This document shows, in pieces, positions 16,427 through 26,163 of a stretch of 64,000 bases of DNA (position 1 is its first letter; the number at the start of each line of letters is the position of its first letter). Under the pieces are notes generated by a model. It did no database searches. It was not told where the DNA came from and was given only the letters and a program-made list of their open reading frames with translations. The translations under genes and the position numbers were made by a program. This stretch comes from Nocardia brasiliensis. GTDB taxonomy: Bacteria > Actinomycetota > Actinomycetes > Mycobacteriales > Mycobacteriaceae. Location: positions 1,054,001 to 1,118,000 of the forward strand of contig NZ_CP046171.1 of the NCBI RefSeq assembly GCF_011801125.1, in the 5' to 3' direction.

Positions 16427-18262
16427 TCAGTCGTTGAAGCCCTTGACGTTCAGCGAGGCGATGATGCCCGACAGGGCGGTGTGCATATCGGGTGCCTCGA
16501 TGCGCATCAGCATCTTCTCGTCGATGTTGGCCAGGTCCAGTGACTCGTCGTTGGCCAGCCGGAACTCGCGCTCCTCTTCGGCGGCCTCGATGACGTTGCG
16601 GATGAACCGGCCGTTGCCCGCCAGGTCGACGCCGCGGCGCGGCTGGCCGCTCTGGTCGGTGCTCTGCAGCGAGTAGAGCTTGGTGCAGGCGATCACGAGC
16701 AGTTCGAGCGCTTCGTCGGACAGTTCCGAGTCCCGCTTGTGCGCGATGACCTTGCCGATCTCGCCGAGCTCCTCGGGGGTATAGGAGGGGAACTGCACGC
16801 GCTTGGAAAACCGTGATGCCAGACCGTCATTGGCGGCCAGCAGCCGATCGATCTCGCCGTCGTATCCGGCGATGATCACGACCAGCCGGTCGCGGTCGTT
16901 CTCCATCCGAGCCAGCAGCGTGTCGACGGCCTCACGGCCGAACGAGTCGCCACCCTGCAGGCCGGTCTGGATCAGCGTGTAGGCCTCGTCGATGAACAGC
17001 ACGCCGTCCATCGCGCTGTCGATCAGCGCCTCGGTCTTGAGCGCGGTGCCGCCGAGGTTCTGGCTGACGAAGTCGACGCGCTTGGCCTCGACCACCTTGT
17101 CGGTCTTCAAAATGCCTACGCCGCAATAGATCTTGGCGACCACGCGGGCGATGGTGGTCTTGCCGGTGCCGGGCGGGCCGGTGAAGGCCAGGTGCTGACC
17201 GCGCGCGCCTGCGGCCAGGCCCTTCTCCGCGCGGATCTTGGCCATCTGGGCACTGGACTGGAGCTTGGCCACCTGGGTCTTGACCGAGGAGAGGCCGATC
17301 TGGGAGTCCAGCTCCGCGCGGGCCTCGGCCAGGATCTTCTTGGCGCGGTCCTCGGTCTCGGCCTGCTCGATCTGCTTCATCGACGGCGCGGAATCGGGAT
17401 CCCACTTGTCGGTGCGGGCATCGATCGTCTCGCGGGAGGTGATGCTGATCCGGTAGGTGCGGTCGCGCATCGCGGCGGTGTTCGCCTCGAAATCCGGTGC
17501 CTGCGAATACACCTTCTCGAACAGGCCCTGCGCGACTTCCTCGTTGCCGGACTCGCGCAGGCACAGGCCGCGGCAGAACATCGCGGTCGAGCGCGCCGCC
17601 GGGATCGGGCCCGCTTCAGCCTGCTCCATCCGGCGGATCGCCTCGCCGAAGAGCCCGAGCTGCGCGCAGGCGGTGCCCACCATGACGTGCGCGCCCGCGG
17701 CGAGGTAGGGGTCGTCCCATTCGGCCGAACCGGCCAGCACCGCCATCACATCGGGCCAGCGCTGGGTGTTGTAGTGCAGCACGCCGCGCACGTACGCGCA
17801 GATGCGGTTGTCGATCTCGCGGTCGGGGTCGCTGAGCTGGGATTTGCGGTGGGCGTCGAGTTCGTCGAGCACCCGCTCGGCCTCGTCGTACTCCTTGTCC
17901 GCGATGAGTTGCGCGGCCCAGGCCAGCCAGATCTCGTTGTAGCTCGCCAACGGATAATCGATGTAGAGGCCGGGCAGGAAGCGACCGGCGAGTTCCCTCG
18001 GCTGCAGGCCGAGCCTGCGCTGCTCCCGGTACAGCGTGCTGGTGCTGGTCCGGTGCATGTTGAACAAGACGTCCTTGGTGAGCTCGCCCGCCGCCGCGCG
18101 ACCGAGCCAGGCGTCGCACATGGTCGGATCCCACTCGGTGGCCCGCTGGAAAGCGAGCTTCGCGTATTCGAGATCGCGCGCGGATTCCTGTCCTTCGATG
18201 GACAGTCCGAGTGACAGAATTCCGGCGTCGAAGGCTCGTTGTGCTTGGCGATTGCCGGTCAT
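16427..18262 (-). CDS. eccA: Type VII secretion AAA ATPase EccA (611 aa)
   Basis: The product has an N-terminal TPR-like helical domain (about residues 1-280) and a C-terminal CbxX/CfqX-type AAA+ domain. Walker A is GPPGTGKT (362-369) and Walker B is VLFIDEA (421-427, Asp425 Glu426). The length is that of mycobacterial EccA. EccA is cytosolic and is thought to act on PE/PPE or Esp substrates and EspG complexes during ESX export. It occurs only in the first locus, as expected since the second is ESX-4-like. It is divergent from eccD. Confidence 0.93.
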   Translation of the reverse strand: MTGNRQAQRAFDAGILSLGLSIEGQESARDLEYAKLAFQRATEWDPTMCDAWLGRAAAGELTKDVLFNMHRTSTSTLYREQRRLGLQPRELAGRFLPGLYIDYPLASYNEIWLAWAAQLIADKEYDEAERVLDELDAHRKSQLSDPDREIDNRICAYVRGVLHYNTQRWPDVMAVLAGSAEWDDPYLAAGAHVMVGTACAQLGLFGEAIRRMEQAEAGPIPAARSTAMFCRGLCLRESGNEEVAQGLFEKVYSQAPDFEANTAAMRDRTYRISITSRETIDARTDKWDPDSAPSMKQIEQAETEDRAKKILAEARAELDSQIGLSSVKTQVAKLQSSAQMAKIRAEKGLAAGARGQHLAFTGPPGTGKTTIARVVAKIYCGVGILKTDKVVEAKRVDFVSQNLGGTALKTEALIDSAMDGVLFIDEAYTLIQTGLQGGDSFGREAVDTLLARMENDRDRLVVIIAGYDGEIDRLLAANDGLASRFSKRVQFPSYTPEELGEIGKVIAHKRDSELSDEALELLVIACTKLYSLQSTDQSGQPRRGVDLAGNGRFIRNVIEAAEEEREFRLANDESLDLANIDEKMLMRIEAPDMHTALSGIIASLNVKGFND

Positions 18263-18504
18263 GGCTGTCTGACCCCGAAGTCTTCGTTCGTAGTAATGGG
18301 ATGAGTTCTTGTGGACTCCAGACTACCGATCGCGCAGTGCCTGGTCTGTCCGTTACATTAGGTTCAGCTGCCGGGAGGTTGCAACGCAAGTGTTGTCTAG
18401 GTGAGAGTCTGACTGGTGTCGAAGTCGTTCACTCAGAAGACGTTCCACCCAGTGCAGCTGGGGCGTGAACAATCGCCAGTGGAGAGGCTGGGGGTCCGGG
18501 GTCG

Positions 18505-19980
18505 TTGATCGAAACACCTACCGGTGGTGCACGCGCCACTGAGCCAGAATTGAGCCGGGTATCCGTTATCGGCGGTAATACTCAGCTCGACGTCGGGCTG
18601 CCCGCAACCGTGCCGATTGCCGGCTTCATCGGTGATCTGGTGGCCTTGATCGAATCCCGTAATCCGGAGCAGATCGATGCCGAGGACGATTCGGTGCCGC
18701 TGCAGGCCCAGCATTGGACGCTGGCGCGGGTCGGTCAGGAAGCCTTCGCCCCGAGCCGCACGCTCAACGACGCGGACGTGCACGACGGCGAACTGCTCGT
18801 GCTGCGCTCGGTCACCTCGAAGGAAGCCCCCGCGCTCTTCGACGACGTGATCGACGCGGTCTCGCGGCTCACCGCCGAGGAGTTCCGCAGCTGGACCGGA
18901 AATTCGGCGCGCTGGACCGGCCTGGTGACCTCGGTACTGACCGTGCTCACCGTCATGCTGATGCTGGCGAACGCGCGCGGGCACGGCGACCCGCTCGCGC
19001 CCGCGTTCATTCTGACCGCCGCGGGTATCGGCGCCTTCGTCGCCGCGGGCTTCGCCGCTCGCAAATATCTGGACACGATCACCGCCACCTGGTTGTCACT
19101 GGACGGCCTGTTATTGGTGTTCGGCGGCGGCGCGCTGTTCGTGCCGAGTGCGCTGGGGAGTGCGCATCTGCTGCTCGGCAGTTCGCTGACGCTGGTCGCC
19201 GCGGTGCTCGGCGCCAGGATCATCGGCGCGGGCGCCACCCTGTTCTCCGCCGCGGCCGCGATCAGCGTGATCGCGGGCGGTTCGGCGGCGGTATATCTGG
19301 TGTGGCATCCGGGCCTGCCGAAACTGAGTGCTGGTCTGGTGGTGGTCGGCATCGCGCTGCTGTCGATGGTGCCGCGGCTGGCCGCGGGCCTGGCCAGGCT
19401 GCCGATCCCGCCGGTGCCGACCGCGGGCGCCGCGATCGACCCGGCCGATCACGAGCCGCGCCCGACCATCGAGGGCATCGGCGCGATCGGCGCCACCGCG
19501 CTGCCGTCGGCGGCCGGCCTCGGCGAACGGGCCCGCGCGGCCAACCAGTACCAGTCCGGCCTGATCATCGCGTGCACGCTGAGCGCGGTGATCGGCGCGT
19601 TCGGCGCGGCCGATCCGCTGGGCTCGGGGCGCTGGCAGGGCATCACCCTCGCCGTCGTCACCTCGATCATCCTGTGCCTGCGCGGGCGGTCCTTCGCCGA
19701 TCTCACGCAGGCCGCGACCCTGATCGGGGGTGGTTGCCTGAGCTTCGTCGCGCTGCTCGTCGGGGCTGCCATCGGCGACACGGGTCTGGAACTGCTCGTG
19801 GTCGGTCTGCTGGTGGTGTTCGCCGCGGGCGCGGTCGGCTTCGGTGTGATCGGACCGCATATCGAGGTCACCCCGGTGACCAGGCGGATGATCGAGATCT
19901 TCGAATACATGCTGATCATCTCGTTGATCCCGCTGGTGTTGTGGATCATGAACGTCTACTCGATGGCCAGAAACATATGA
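18505..19980 (+). CDS. eccD: Type VII secretion integral membrane protein EccD (locus 1, 491 aa)
   Basis: A ubiquitin-like N-terminal domain (about residues 14-95, VSVIGGNTQLDVGLPATVPI through HDGELLVLRS) is followed by about eleven hydrophobic membrane helices, the EccD layout. EccD forms the membrane vestibule of the ESX channel. The start is TTG; the frame is open upstream to a stop at 18466 but contains no ATG or GTG there. The mycP gene follows after 12 bp. Confidence 0.9.
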   Translation: MIETPTGGARATEPELSRVSVIGGNTQLDVGLPATVPIAGFIGDLVALIESRNPEQIDAEDDSVPLQAQHWTLARVGQEAFAPSRTLNDADVHDGELLVLRSVTSKEAPALFDDVIDAVSRLTAEEFRSWTGNSARWTGLVTSVLTVLTVMLMLANARGHGDPLAPAFILTAAGIGAFVAAGFAARKYLDTITATWLSLDGLLLVFGGGALFVPSALGSAHLLLGSSLTLVAAVLGARIIGAGATLFSAAAAISVIAGGSAAVYLVWHPGLPKLSAGLVVVGIALLSMVPRLAAGLARLPIPPVPTAGAAIDPADHEPRPTIEGIGAIGATALPSAAGLGERARAANQYQSGLIIACTLSAVIGAFGAADPLGSGRWQGITLAVVTSIILCLRGRSFADLTQAATLIGGGCLSFVALLVGAAIGDTGLELLVVGLLVVFAAGAVGFGVIGPHIEVTPVTRRMIEIFEYMLIISLIPLVLWIMNVYSMARNI

Positions 19981-19992
19981 GCGCAGGGAGTT

Positions 19993-21402
19993 ATGCGACC
20001 TAGCGCCTTCCGCCGCAGCCTGCTGCGGATGGCCAGCGTCGCCGCAGTGATCGGCGTGGTGAGTCTGCCCACGCCGCCCGCCTTCGCGATCTCACCACCG
20101 GTCATAGATCCGGGTGCGCTCCCTGTCGCGCAGGCGCTGAGCGGCCGTCCGGCACCGCTGGAACCCACCGAGCAGCGCGATCTGTGCGCCGAACCTGAGT
20201 TCACCGGTGCGCCGCCGAACGAGCCGCCGATCTCGCAGCGGGTGCTCGAACTGCCCGCCGCCTGGCAGTTCAGCAGGGGCGCCGGGCAGAAGGTCGCGGT
20301 GATCGACACCGGCGTGAACCGGCACCCGCGGCTGCCCGCGTTGCAACCCGGCGGTGACTATGTCTCCGATACCGACGGCACCGTCGACTGCGACGGGCAC
20401 GGCACCCTGGTGGCCGGAATCATTGCGGCCCAACCGAGTCCGGGCGACGCGTTCACCGGCGTCGCGCCCGACGCGGAGATCCTCACCATCCGTCAGCTCA
20501 GCCTGGCCTACGAGAAGAAGGATCGCGGCGGCGACCGATCGCCGGACAGCATCAGGGCCGACGGATACGGCAGCGTGCTCACCCTGGCCGCGGCGGTGGT
20601 CCGCGCGGTCGATCTCGGCGCCACCGTCATCAACATCTCCGAAGTGGCTTGCAGCCCAGCCGGTTCCGATCCCTCCGACTCCTCGCTCGGCGCCGCGGTG
20701 AAGTACGCCTACGACCACAACGTGGTGGTGGTGGTCGCCGCGGGCAACGTCGAGTCCGACGGGCCGTGCAAGACCCAGAACGAGGGCCAGGGCTGGGGTG
20801 CGGTGAACACCATCGCCAGCCCCGCGTGGTTCTCCAAATATGTGCTCGCGGTGGGTTCGGTGGACGCCGACGGCAAGCCCTCGGAACTCTCGCTGCACGG
20901 CCCGTGGGTCAGCGTGGCCGCCATCGGCCGCAACATCGTGTCGCTGGACAGCAAGCCGGGCGGCGTCGGCCTGGTGAACGGCGTGCAGACCAGCGAGGGC
21001 ATCCGTCCGGTCGACGGCACCAGCTTCGCCTCGCCCTATGTCGCCGGGCTGGCCGCGCTGGTGCGCTCGCGCTTCCCCGATCTGGACGCGCAGGGCGTGA
21101 TGGACCGGATCACCCGCACCGCGCAGGCGCCGGGCACCGGTCGGGACGACGCGATCGGCGCCGGACTGATCGATCCGCTCGCCGCCTTGACCGCGCAGCT
21201 GCCCGATCGGCCCGTGCATGTCGGTGCGGCCGTTGATCGTCCGATCGCGGCGCCGGTCATCCCGCCGGGTCCGGACCCGCGGCCGCGGCGGATCGCGGTG
21301 ATCGGGTCGCTGGTCTGCCTGTCCGCGCTGGGCGTCGGTATCGCGGTGGCGATTCCGTTCCGCCGCAGACGCAAGGAGATCGAAGCCGAATACGACCCGT
21401 AG
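19993..21402 (+). CDS. mycP: Type VII secretion mycosin MycP, subtilisin-like protease (locus 1, 469 aa)
   Basis: ATG start with GCAGGGAG 3-5 bases upstream. A Sec signal peptide (residues 1-32) is followed by a subtilase domain with the triad Asp105 (VIDTG), His136 (DGHGT) and Ser344 (GTSFASP). A C-terminal membrane anchor (VIGSLVCLSALGVGIAVAI) and a basic tail complete it. Mycosins stabilise the ESX membrane complex and cleave some substrates. It follows eccD closely and precedes eccC by 48 bp. Confidence 0.95.
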   Translation: MRPSAFRRSLLRMASVAAVIGVVSLPTPPAFAISPPVIDPGALPVAQALSGRPAPLEPTEQRDLCAEPEFTGAPPNEPPISQRVLELPAAWQFSRGAGQKVAVIDTGVNRHPRLPALQPGGDYVSDTDGTVDCDGHGTLVAGIIAAQPSPGDAFTGVAPDAEILTIRQLSLAYEKKDRGGDRSPDSIRADGYGSVLTLAAAVVRAVDLGATVINISEVACSPAGSDPSDSSLGAAVKYAYDHNVVVVVAAGNVESDGPCKTQNEGQGWGAVNTIASPAWFSKYVLAVGSVDADGKPSELSLHGPWVSVAAIGRNIVSLDSKPGGVGLVNGVQTSEGIRPVDGTSFASPYVAGLAALVRSRFPDLDAQGVMDRITRTAQAPGTGRDDAIGAGLIDPLAALTAQLPDRPVHVGAAVDRPIAAPVIPPGPDPRPRRIAVIGSLVCLSALGVGIAVAIPFRRRRKEIEAEYDP

Positions 21403-21450
21403 CGGCAGGCCCCGCGCCGCCCGCCGACAGCTCGACCGATCGAAGGAATC

Positions 21451-24400
21451 ATGGCTACCGAAGGTTTCGTACGACGCCCCAGGATAGCGCCGCCCCGCGC
21501 ACCGGGTGGGGAGGTGGCGCTCACCCCGCCGCCCGAGGTCACCCGCGCGCTGCCCGCCCCGCTGATGATGAAGCTGATGCCCGTCGTCATGGTGGTCGCG
21601 GTGATCGGCATGATCGCGATGATGGCGATGATGGGCCGCAACCTGCTGGCCAATCCGCTGTCGATGATGTTCCCGATGATGATGCTGATGTCGATGGTCG
21701 GCATGATGGCGGGCTTCCGCGGCGGTACGGGCAAGCGCGCCGTCGAGCTCAACGAGGAGCGCAAGGACTATTTCCGGTACCTGGATCAGGTGCGAAAAGA
21801 TGTGCGGCGCACCGGAAACAAGCAGCTGGAGACGCTGGTCTGGAGCCATCCCGAGCCCGCCGATCTGCCCTCGCTGATCGGTACCAGGCGGATGTGGGAG
21901 CGCAGGCCCAACGATCCCGACTTCGGCCACGTGCGGGTCGGCATGGGCAGCCACCGGCTCGCGACCAAACTGGCGCGGCCGGAGACCGGCCCGCTGGAAG
22001 ACCTGGAGCCGGTCTCCACGGTCGCGTTGCGCCGGTTCGTGCGCACCCACTCCGTGGTGCACGGCCTGCCGACCGCGGTGTCGCTGCGCGCCTTCCCGGC
22101 GATCAACATCAGTGGTCCGCCCGAGGACGCCCGCATGCTGGTGCGTTCCATGCTGATGGAGCTGGTCACCTTCCACGGGCCCGACCATCTCGCGGTCGCC
22201 ATCGTGTGCGCCGATCCGGACGGGGTCTGGGGTTGGGCGAAATGGCTTCCGCACCTGCAGCATCCGACCCAGCGCGACGGTATGGGCTCGGCCCGGATGA
22301 TGTACACCTCGCTGGGCGAGCTGGAGACCGCGCTGTCGGCCGAGCTGATGGAGCGCGGTCGCTTCATGCGCAATCCGCAACCCACGCAGGGGCGGCTGCA
22401 CCTGGTGGTGATCATCGACGACGGATACGTCAACGGCAACGAAAGACTGATCAGCGAGTCCGGGCTGGACTCGGTGACCGTGCTCGACCTCACCGCGCCG
22501 GAGGGCGGGCTCGCCGCCCGGCGCGGGCTGCAACTGATCGCCGCCGACGGCGACGTGTCCGCGCGCAGCGCCGCGGGCGTGGAGAAGTTCGCCACCGCCG
22601 ACACGGTGAGTTCGGCGGAGGCCGAAGCCTTTTCGCGCACGCTGTCGCGGTACCGACTGGCCACGGCGGCGCAGATCGTCAGCCTCGGCGAAGGCTCGAC
22701 GGCCGACCCCGGGCTGATGGCCCTGCTGAAGATCCCGGACGCCGCGCAGATCGACCCGGCCCGGGTGTGGCGTCCGCGTACCGCGCGTGAGCGGCTGCGC
22801 GTGCCGATCGGCATCACCCCCGACGGCACCCCGGTCGAGATCGACATCAAGGAGTCGGCCGAGAACGGCATGGGTCCGCACGGCCTGTGCATCGGCGCGA
22901 CCGGCTCCGGTAAGTCGGAATTCCTGCGCACCCTGGTGCTTTCGCTGGTCACCACGCACTCGCCGGACGCGCTGAACCTGGTGCTCGTCGACTTCAAGGG
23001 TGGCGCGACGTTCCTCGGGCTGGACTCACTGCCGCACGTCGCCGCGGTGATCACCAACCTCGAAGAGGAACTCTCGCTCGTCGACCGTATGAAGGACGCC
23101 CTCGCCGGTGAGATGAACCGGCGACAGGAGCTGCTGCGCTCGGCGGGCAACTATGCCAACGTCACCGACTACGAGAAGGCCCGCGCCGCTGGCGTGCCGC
23201 TCGACCCGCTACCCGCGCTGTTCGTCGTGGTCGACGAGTTCTCCGAACTGCTCTCGCAGAAGCCGGATTTCGCGGAATTGTTCGTGATGATCGGCCGGCT
23301 CGGCCGCTCGCTGCACGTGCACCTGCTGCTCGCCTCGCAGCGGCTGGAGGAGAACAAGCTGCGCGGCCTGGAGTCGCACCTGTCCTATCGGATCGGCCTG
23401 CGTACCTTCTCGGCCAACGAATCTCGCGCGGTGCTCGGTATCACCGACGCCTACCACCTGCCCAGCGTGCCCGGTGCCGGCTATCTGAAGTCCGACGCGT
23501 CGGATCCGTTGCGGTTCAACGCGAGTTACGTCTCCGGGCCCTACGTCGCGCCGCAGGGCACCGTCACCGGCGAGGACGGCACGCCGGTCGGTGGCCAGCG
23601 GCTCGCGCTGTTCACCGCGGCACCGGTGGAGCTGCCCGCGCCGACCGAGGAAGAGGGCTCGCCGCTGGATCTGCCGCCGTCGCCGACGAATCCGATGCTC
23701 GAGCTGCCCCCGCCGCCCTCGGCCGTCGGGCTGCCCGGCGCTCCCGGCGGCGAGGAGGGGATTCCCGATTCGCTGCTCGACGTCGTCGTGAAGCGGCTGA
23801 CCGGGCACGGTCGCCCGGCGCACGAGGTGTGGCTGCCGCCGCTGGACGAATCCCCGACGGTCGACATGCTGCTGCCCGACCCGGACTGGCGTTCGCCGGT
23901 CAACCGGCACGGCCAGCTGTGGATGCCGATCGGCGTGATCGACAAGCCGTACGAGCAGCGTCGTGACGTGCTGACCATCAGTTTGGCGGGCGCCCAAGGC
24001 AATGTCGCGGTGGTCGGTGGTCCGCAGTCGGGCAAGTCGACGACTCTGCGCGCGATCATCATGGCCGCCGCCGCCACGCACACCCCGCAGCACATCCAGT
24101 TCTATTGCCTGGATTTCGGTGGCGGCAGTATGGCCGGTCTGGTCGGGCTGCCGCATGTCGGCTCGGTGGCCGGTCGCCTCGACAGCGACCGGGTCCGGCG
24201 CACCATCGCCGAACTCACCTCGTTGATGCGTCAGCGCGAGGAACGCTTCGCCGAACTCGGCATCGAGTCGATGGCCGAGTTCCGGCGGCGCAAGTTCGCC
24301 GCGGCGGCGCATGTGCCCGAGGGCGCGGCCTCTTCCGGTAATCCGCTGGCGGACGACCGATTCGGCGACGTGTTCCTGGTGATCGACGGCTGGGCGGTGA

Positions 24401-25536
24401 TCCGCGAAGAGTTCGACGTGCTGGAATCGCAGATCAATGCCATTGCGGCGCAAGGCCTGTCCTACGGCATCCACGTGATCATCGCCGCGTCGCGCTGGGC
24501 CGAGATCCGGCCGGTGGTCAAGGACCAGATCGGCACCAGGCTGGAGCTGCGGCTCGGCGATCCGACCGACTCGGAGATGGGGCGGCGCACCGCATTCCAG
24601 GTCCCGGTCGGGCGGCCCGGTCGCGGTCTCACGCCGGAGCAGCTGCACATGCTCATCGCCCTGCCGCGACTGGACTCGGACTCGGATCCGGCCAGCCTCG
24701 CCGACGGCGTCGCCAGGGCCAGGCAGGAACTCGCGGAACTGCACGCGGGCAGGCAGGCGCCCGAGGTGCGCATGCTGCCGATGCAGTTCAGCCGCGACGA
24801 ACTGCTCGCCACCGCGCGCGCCCAGGGCATCGAGCTCAGCCCCACCAAGGTGGTCGTCGGCCTCGGCGAGTCCGAATTGCAGCCGCTGGTCCTGGATTTC
24901 CAGACCGAGCCGCACTTCATGGCGTTCGCCGACGTGGAATCGGGCAAGACCACGCTGCTGCGCAACATCGTGATGGGCGTGGTGGAGAACTCGGATCCGG
25001 AGCAGGCCAAGATCATCATGATCGACTATCGGCGCACCATGCTCGGCGTGGTGGAGGGCGAGCATCTCGCCGGATACTCCACCTCGTCGCAGACCTGCGG
25101 GCCGATGATCCAGGAGGTCGCGGAGTTCCTGTCCAAGCGCATCCCCGGCTCCGACATCACCCCGCAGCAGCTGCGTGATCGCAGCTGGTGGGAGGGACCG
25201 GAGATCTACATCGTGGTCGACGACTACGACATGGTGGCGACCGGCGGCATCAATCCCTTCGCTCCGCTGATCGAATATCTGCCGCAGGCCCGCGACATCG
25301 GCATGCACTTCGTGGTCACCCGCCGCATGGGCGGTGTCTCGCGCGCGCTGTACGACCCGATCATCGGCGGCCTGAAGAACATGTCGGTGGACACGCTGAT
25401 CATGAGCGGCTCCCGGGACGAGGGCAAGATCATCGGCGAGATCCGCCCGAGCAAGCTGCCGCCCGGCCGTGGCACCCTCGCCTCGCGCAGCAAGGGGCAG
25501 GAGATGGTGCAGATCGCGTATCTGCCGCCGGTGTAA
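21451..25536 (+). CDS. eccC: Type VII secretion ATPase EccC, fused EccCa/EccCb form (locus 1, 1361 aa)
   Basis: Two N-terminal membrane helices (about residues 35-60 and 65-90, Met-rich) precede a DUF-like stalk and three FtsK/SpoIIIE-type ATPase domains. Walker A Lys residues are Lys488 (GATGSGKS), Lys862 (GGPQSGKS) and Lys1166 (ADVESGKT). Walker B regions are VVVDEF, VIDGW and VVDDYD. The third P-loop has Ala instead of the first glycine, whereas the locus 2 EccC has GDTESGKT. EccC recognises substrate C-termini and powers export. ATG start 48 bp after mycP. Confidence 0.95.
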   Translation: MATEGFVRRPRIAPPRAPGGEVALTPPPEVTRALPAPLMMKLMPVVMVVAVIGMIAMMAMMGRNLLANPLSMMFPMMMLMSMVGMMAGFRGGTGKRAVELNEERKDYFRYLDQVRKDVRRTGNKQLETLVWSHPEPADLPSLIGTRRMWERRPNDPDFGHVRVGMGSHRLATKLARPETGPLEDLEPVSTVALRRFVRTHSVVHGLPTAVSLRAFPAINISGPPEDARMLVRSMLMELVTFHGPDHLAVAIVCADPDGVWGWAKWLPHLQHPTQRDGMGSARMMYTSLGELETALSAELMERGRFMRNPQPTQGRLHLVVIIDDGYVNGNERLISESGLDSVTVLDLTAPEGGLAARRGLQLIAADGDVSARSAAGVEKFATADTVSSAEAEAFSRTLSRYRLATAAQIVSLGEGSTADPGLMALLKIPDAAQIDPARVWRPRTARERLRVPIGITPDGTPVEIDIKESAENGMGPHGLCIGATGSGKSEFLRTLVLSLVTTHSPDALNLVLVDFKGGATFLGLDSLPHVAAVITNLEEELSLVDRMKDALAGEMNRRQELLRSAGNYANVTDYEKARAAGVPLDPLPALFVVVDEFSELLSQKPDFAELFVMIGRLGRSLHVHLLLASQRLEENKLRGLESHLSYRIGLRTFSANESRAVLGITDAYHLPSVPGAGYLKSDASDPLRFNASYVSGPYVAPQGTVTGEDGTPVGGQRLALFTAAPVELPAPTEEEGSPLDLPPSPTNPMLELPPPPSAVGLPGAPGGEEGIPDSLLDVVVKRLTGHGRPAHEVWLPPLDESPTVDMLLPDPDWRSPVNRHGQLWMPIGVIDKPYEQRRDVLTISLAGAQGNVAVVGGPQSGKSTTLRAIIMAAAATHTPQHIQFYCLDFGGGSMAGLVGLPHVGSVAGRLDSDRVRRTIAELTSLMRQREERFAELGIESMAEFRRRKFAAAAHVPEGAASSGNPLADDRFGDVFLVIDGWAVIREEFDVLESQINAIAAQGLSYGIHVIIAASRWAEIRPVVKDQIGTRLELRLGDPTDSEMGRRTAFQVPVGRPGRGLTPEQLHMLIALPRLDSDSDPASLADGVARARQELAELHAGRQAPEVRMLPMQFSRDELLATARAQGIELSPTKVVVGLGESELQPLVLDFQTEPHFMAFADVESGKTTLLRNIVMGVVENSDPEQAKIIMIDYRRTMLGVVEGEHLAGYSTSSQTCGPMIQEVAEFLSKRIPGSDITPQQLRDRSWWEGPEIYIVVDDYDMVATGGINPFAPLIEYLPQARDIGMHFVVTRRMGGVSRALYDPIIGGLKNMSVDTLIMSGSRDEGKIIGEIRPSKLPPGRGTLASRSKGQEMVQIAYLPPV

Positions 25537-25547
25537 GCACTTACGCC

Positions 25548-25587
25548 GCTCCTGGCCGGGCGCGCCTATCGCGCCCGGGTCAGGAGC
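25548..25587. terminator. Bidirectional hairpin between eccC and the GNAT gene
   Basis: Arms GCTCCTG...CGGGCGCG and CGCGCCCG...CAGGAGC pair with a small internal mismatch around a short CTAT-containing loop. It lies between convergent genes ending at 25536 (+) and 25597 (-). Confidence 0.7.
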
Positions 25588-25596
25588 CGTACCCGA

Positions 25597-26163
25597 TCAG
25601 CCACGCGCCCAGGAGACCTCGGGTTGTGCCGGGTCGAAATTCCAGCTGTCCGTGCGGCGTTCGAACAGCGCCCGAGACGGGCCGGTGGCGATCGGGCCCG
25701 CGATGCGGGCCAGCCGGAAGCCGGCGCGACGGTAGTAGTCGTGCAGTTCCTTGTTGGTGGTCCAGGCATCGAGCCGGACCCATTCGCGTTCCTGCTGGTG
25801 CGCGATGGCTCCCGCGTGCTCGAGCAGTCGATGGCCGAGGCGCTGGCCCGCGAATCGCAGGTCCACGATCATGAAGTGGACCACGACCGCGTCGGCTAGT
25901 TCCCACGGCGACCACAACCCGGGGTCGGCGCGATGATTGATGGTGATGGTCGCCGCGGGCTCGCCCGCGACCTCGGCGATCCAGGTCTCGCCCGCATCGA
26001 GCGAACGCCCCACCGCCCTGGCGAAGATCTCGATCGGCAGGCCGCGCCCTGCCACCGTCCACTGGTCGGAGCCCTGCGCGGTCAGCCACGCGGTGCGCTG
26101 CACCCGTAGTCGGCAGATCAGGCCGAGGTCTCCGATGGTCGCGCGGCGTAGAACGGTACTCAT
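25597..26163 (-). CDS. GNAT family N-acetyltransferase (188 aa)
   Basis: The ATG at 26163 overlaps the GntR stop by four bases, so the pair is translationally coupled. The product has the GNAT fold signature: VVHFMIVDLRFAGQRLGHRLLEHA, with the acetyl-CoA loop QxxGxR, then ARVRLDAWTTNKELHDYYRRAGF near the C-terminus, a typical motif B. The substrate is unknown. With a GntR regulator upstream it may detoxify or modify the regulator's ligand (inference). Confidence 0.85.
   Translation of the reverse strand: MSTVLRRATIGDLGLICRLRVQRTAWLTAQGSDQWTVAGRGLPIEIFARAVGRSLDAGETWIAEVAGEPAATITINHRADPGLWSPWELADAVVVHFMIVDLRFAGQRLGHRLLEHAGAIAHQQEREWVRLDAWTTNKELHDYYRRAGFRLARIAGPIATGPSRALFERRTDSWNFDPAQPEVSWARG

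Noticed and set aside
20092..22959. 955-residue open frame on the minus strand across mycP/eccC of locus 1
   Set aside because: The translation is Arg/His/Gly-rich with no domain pattern, and the + strand frames encode clear MycP and EccC proteins.
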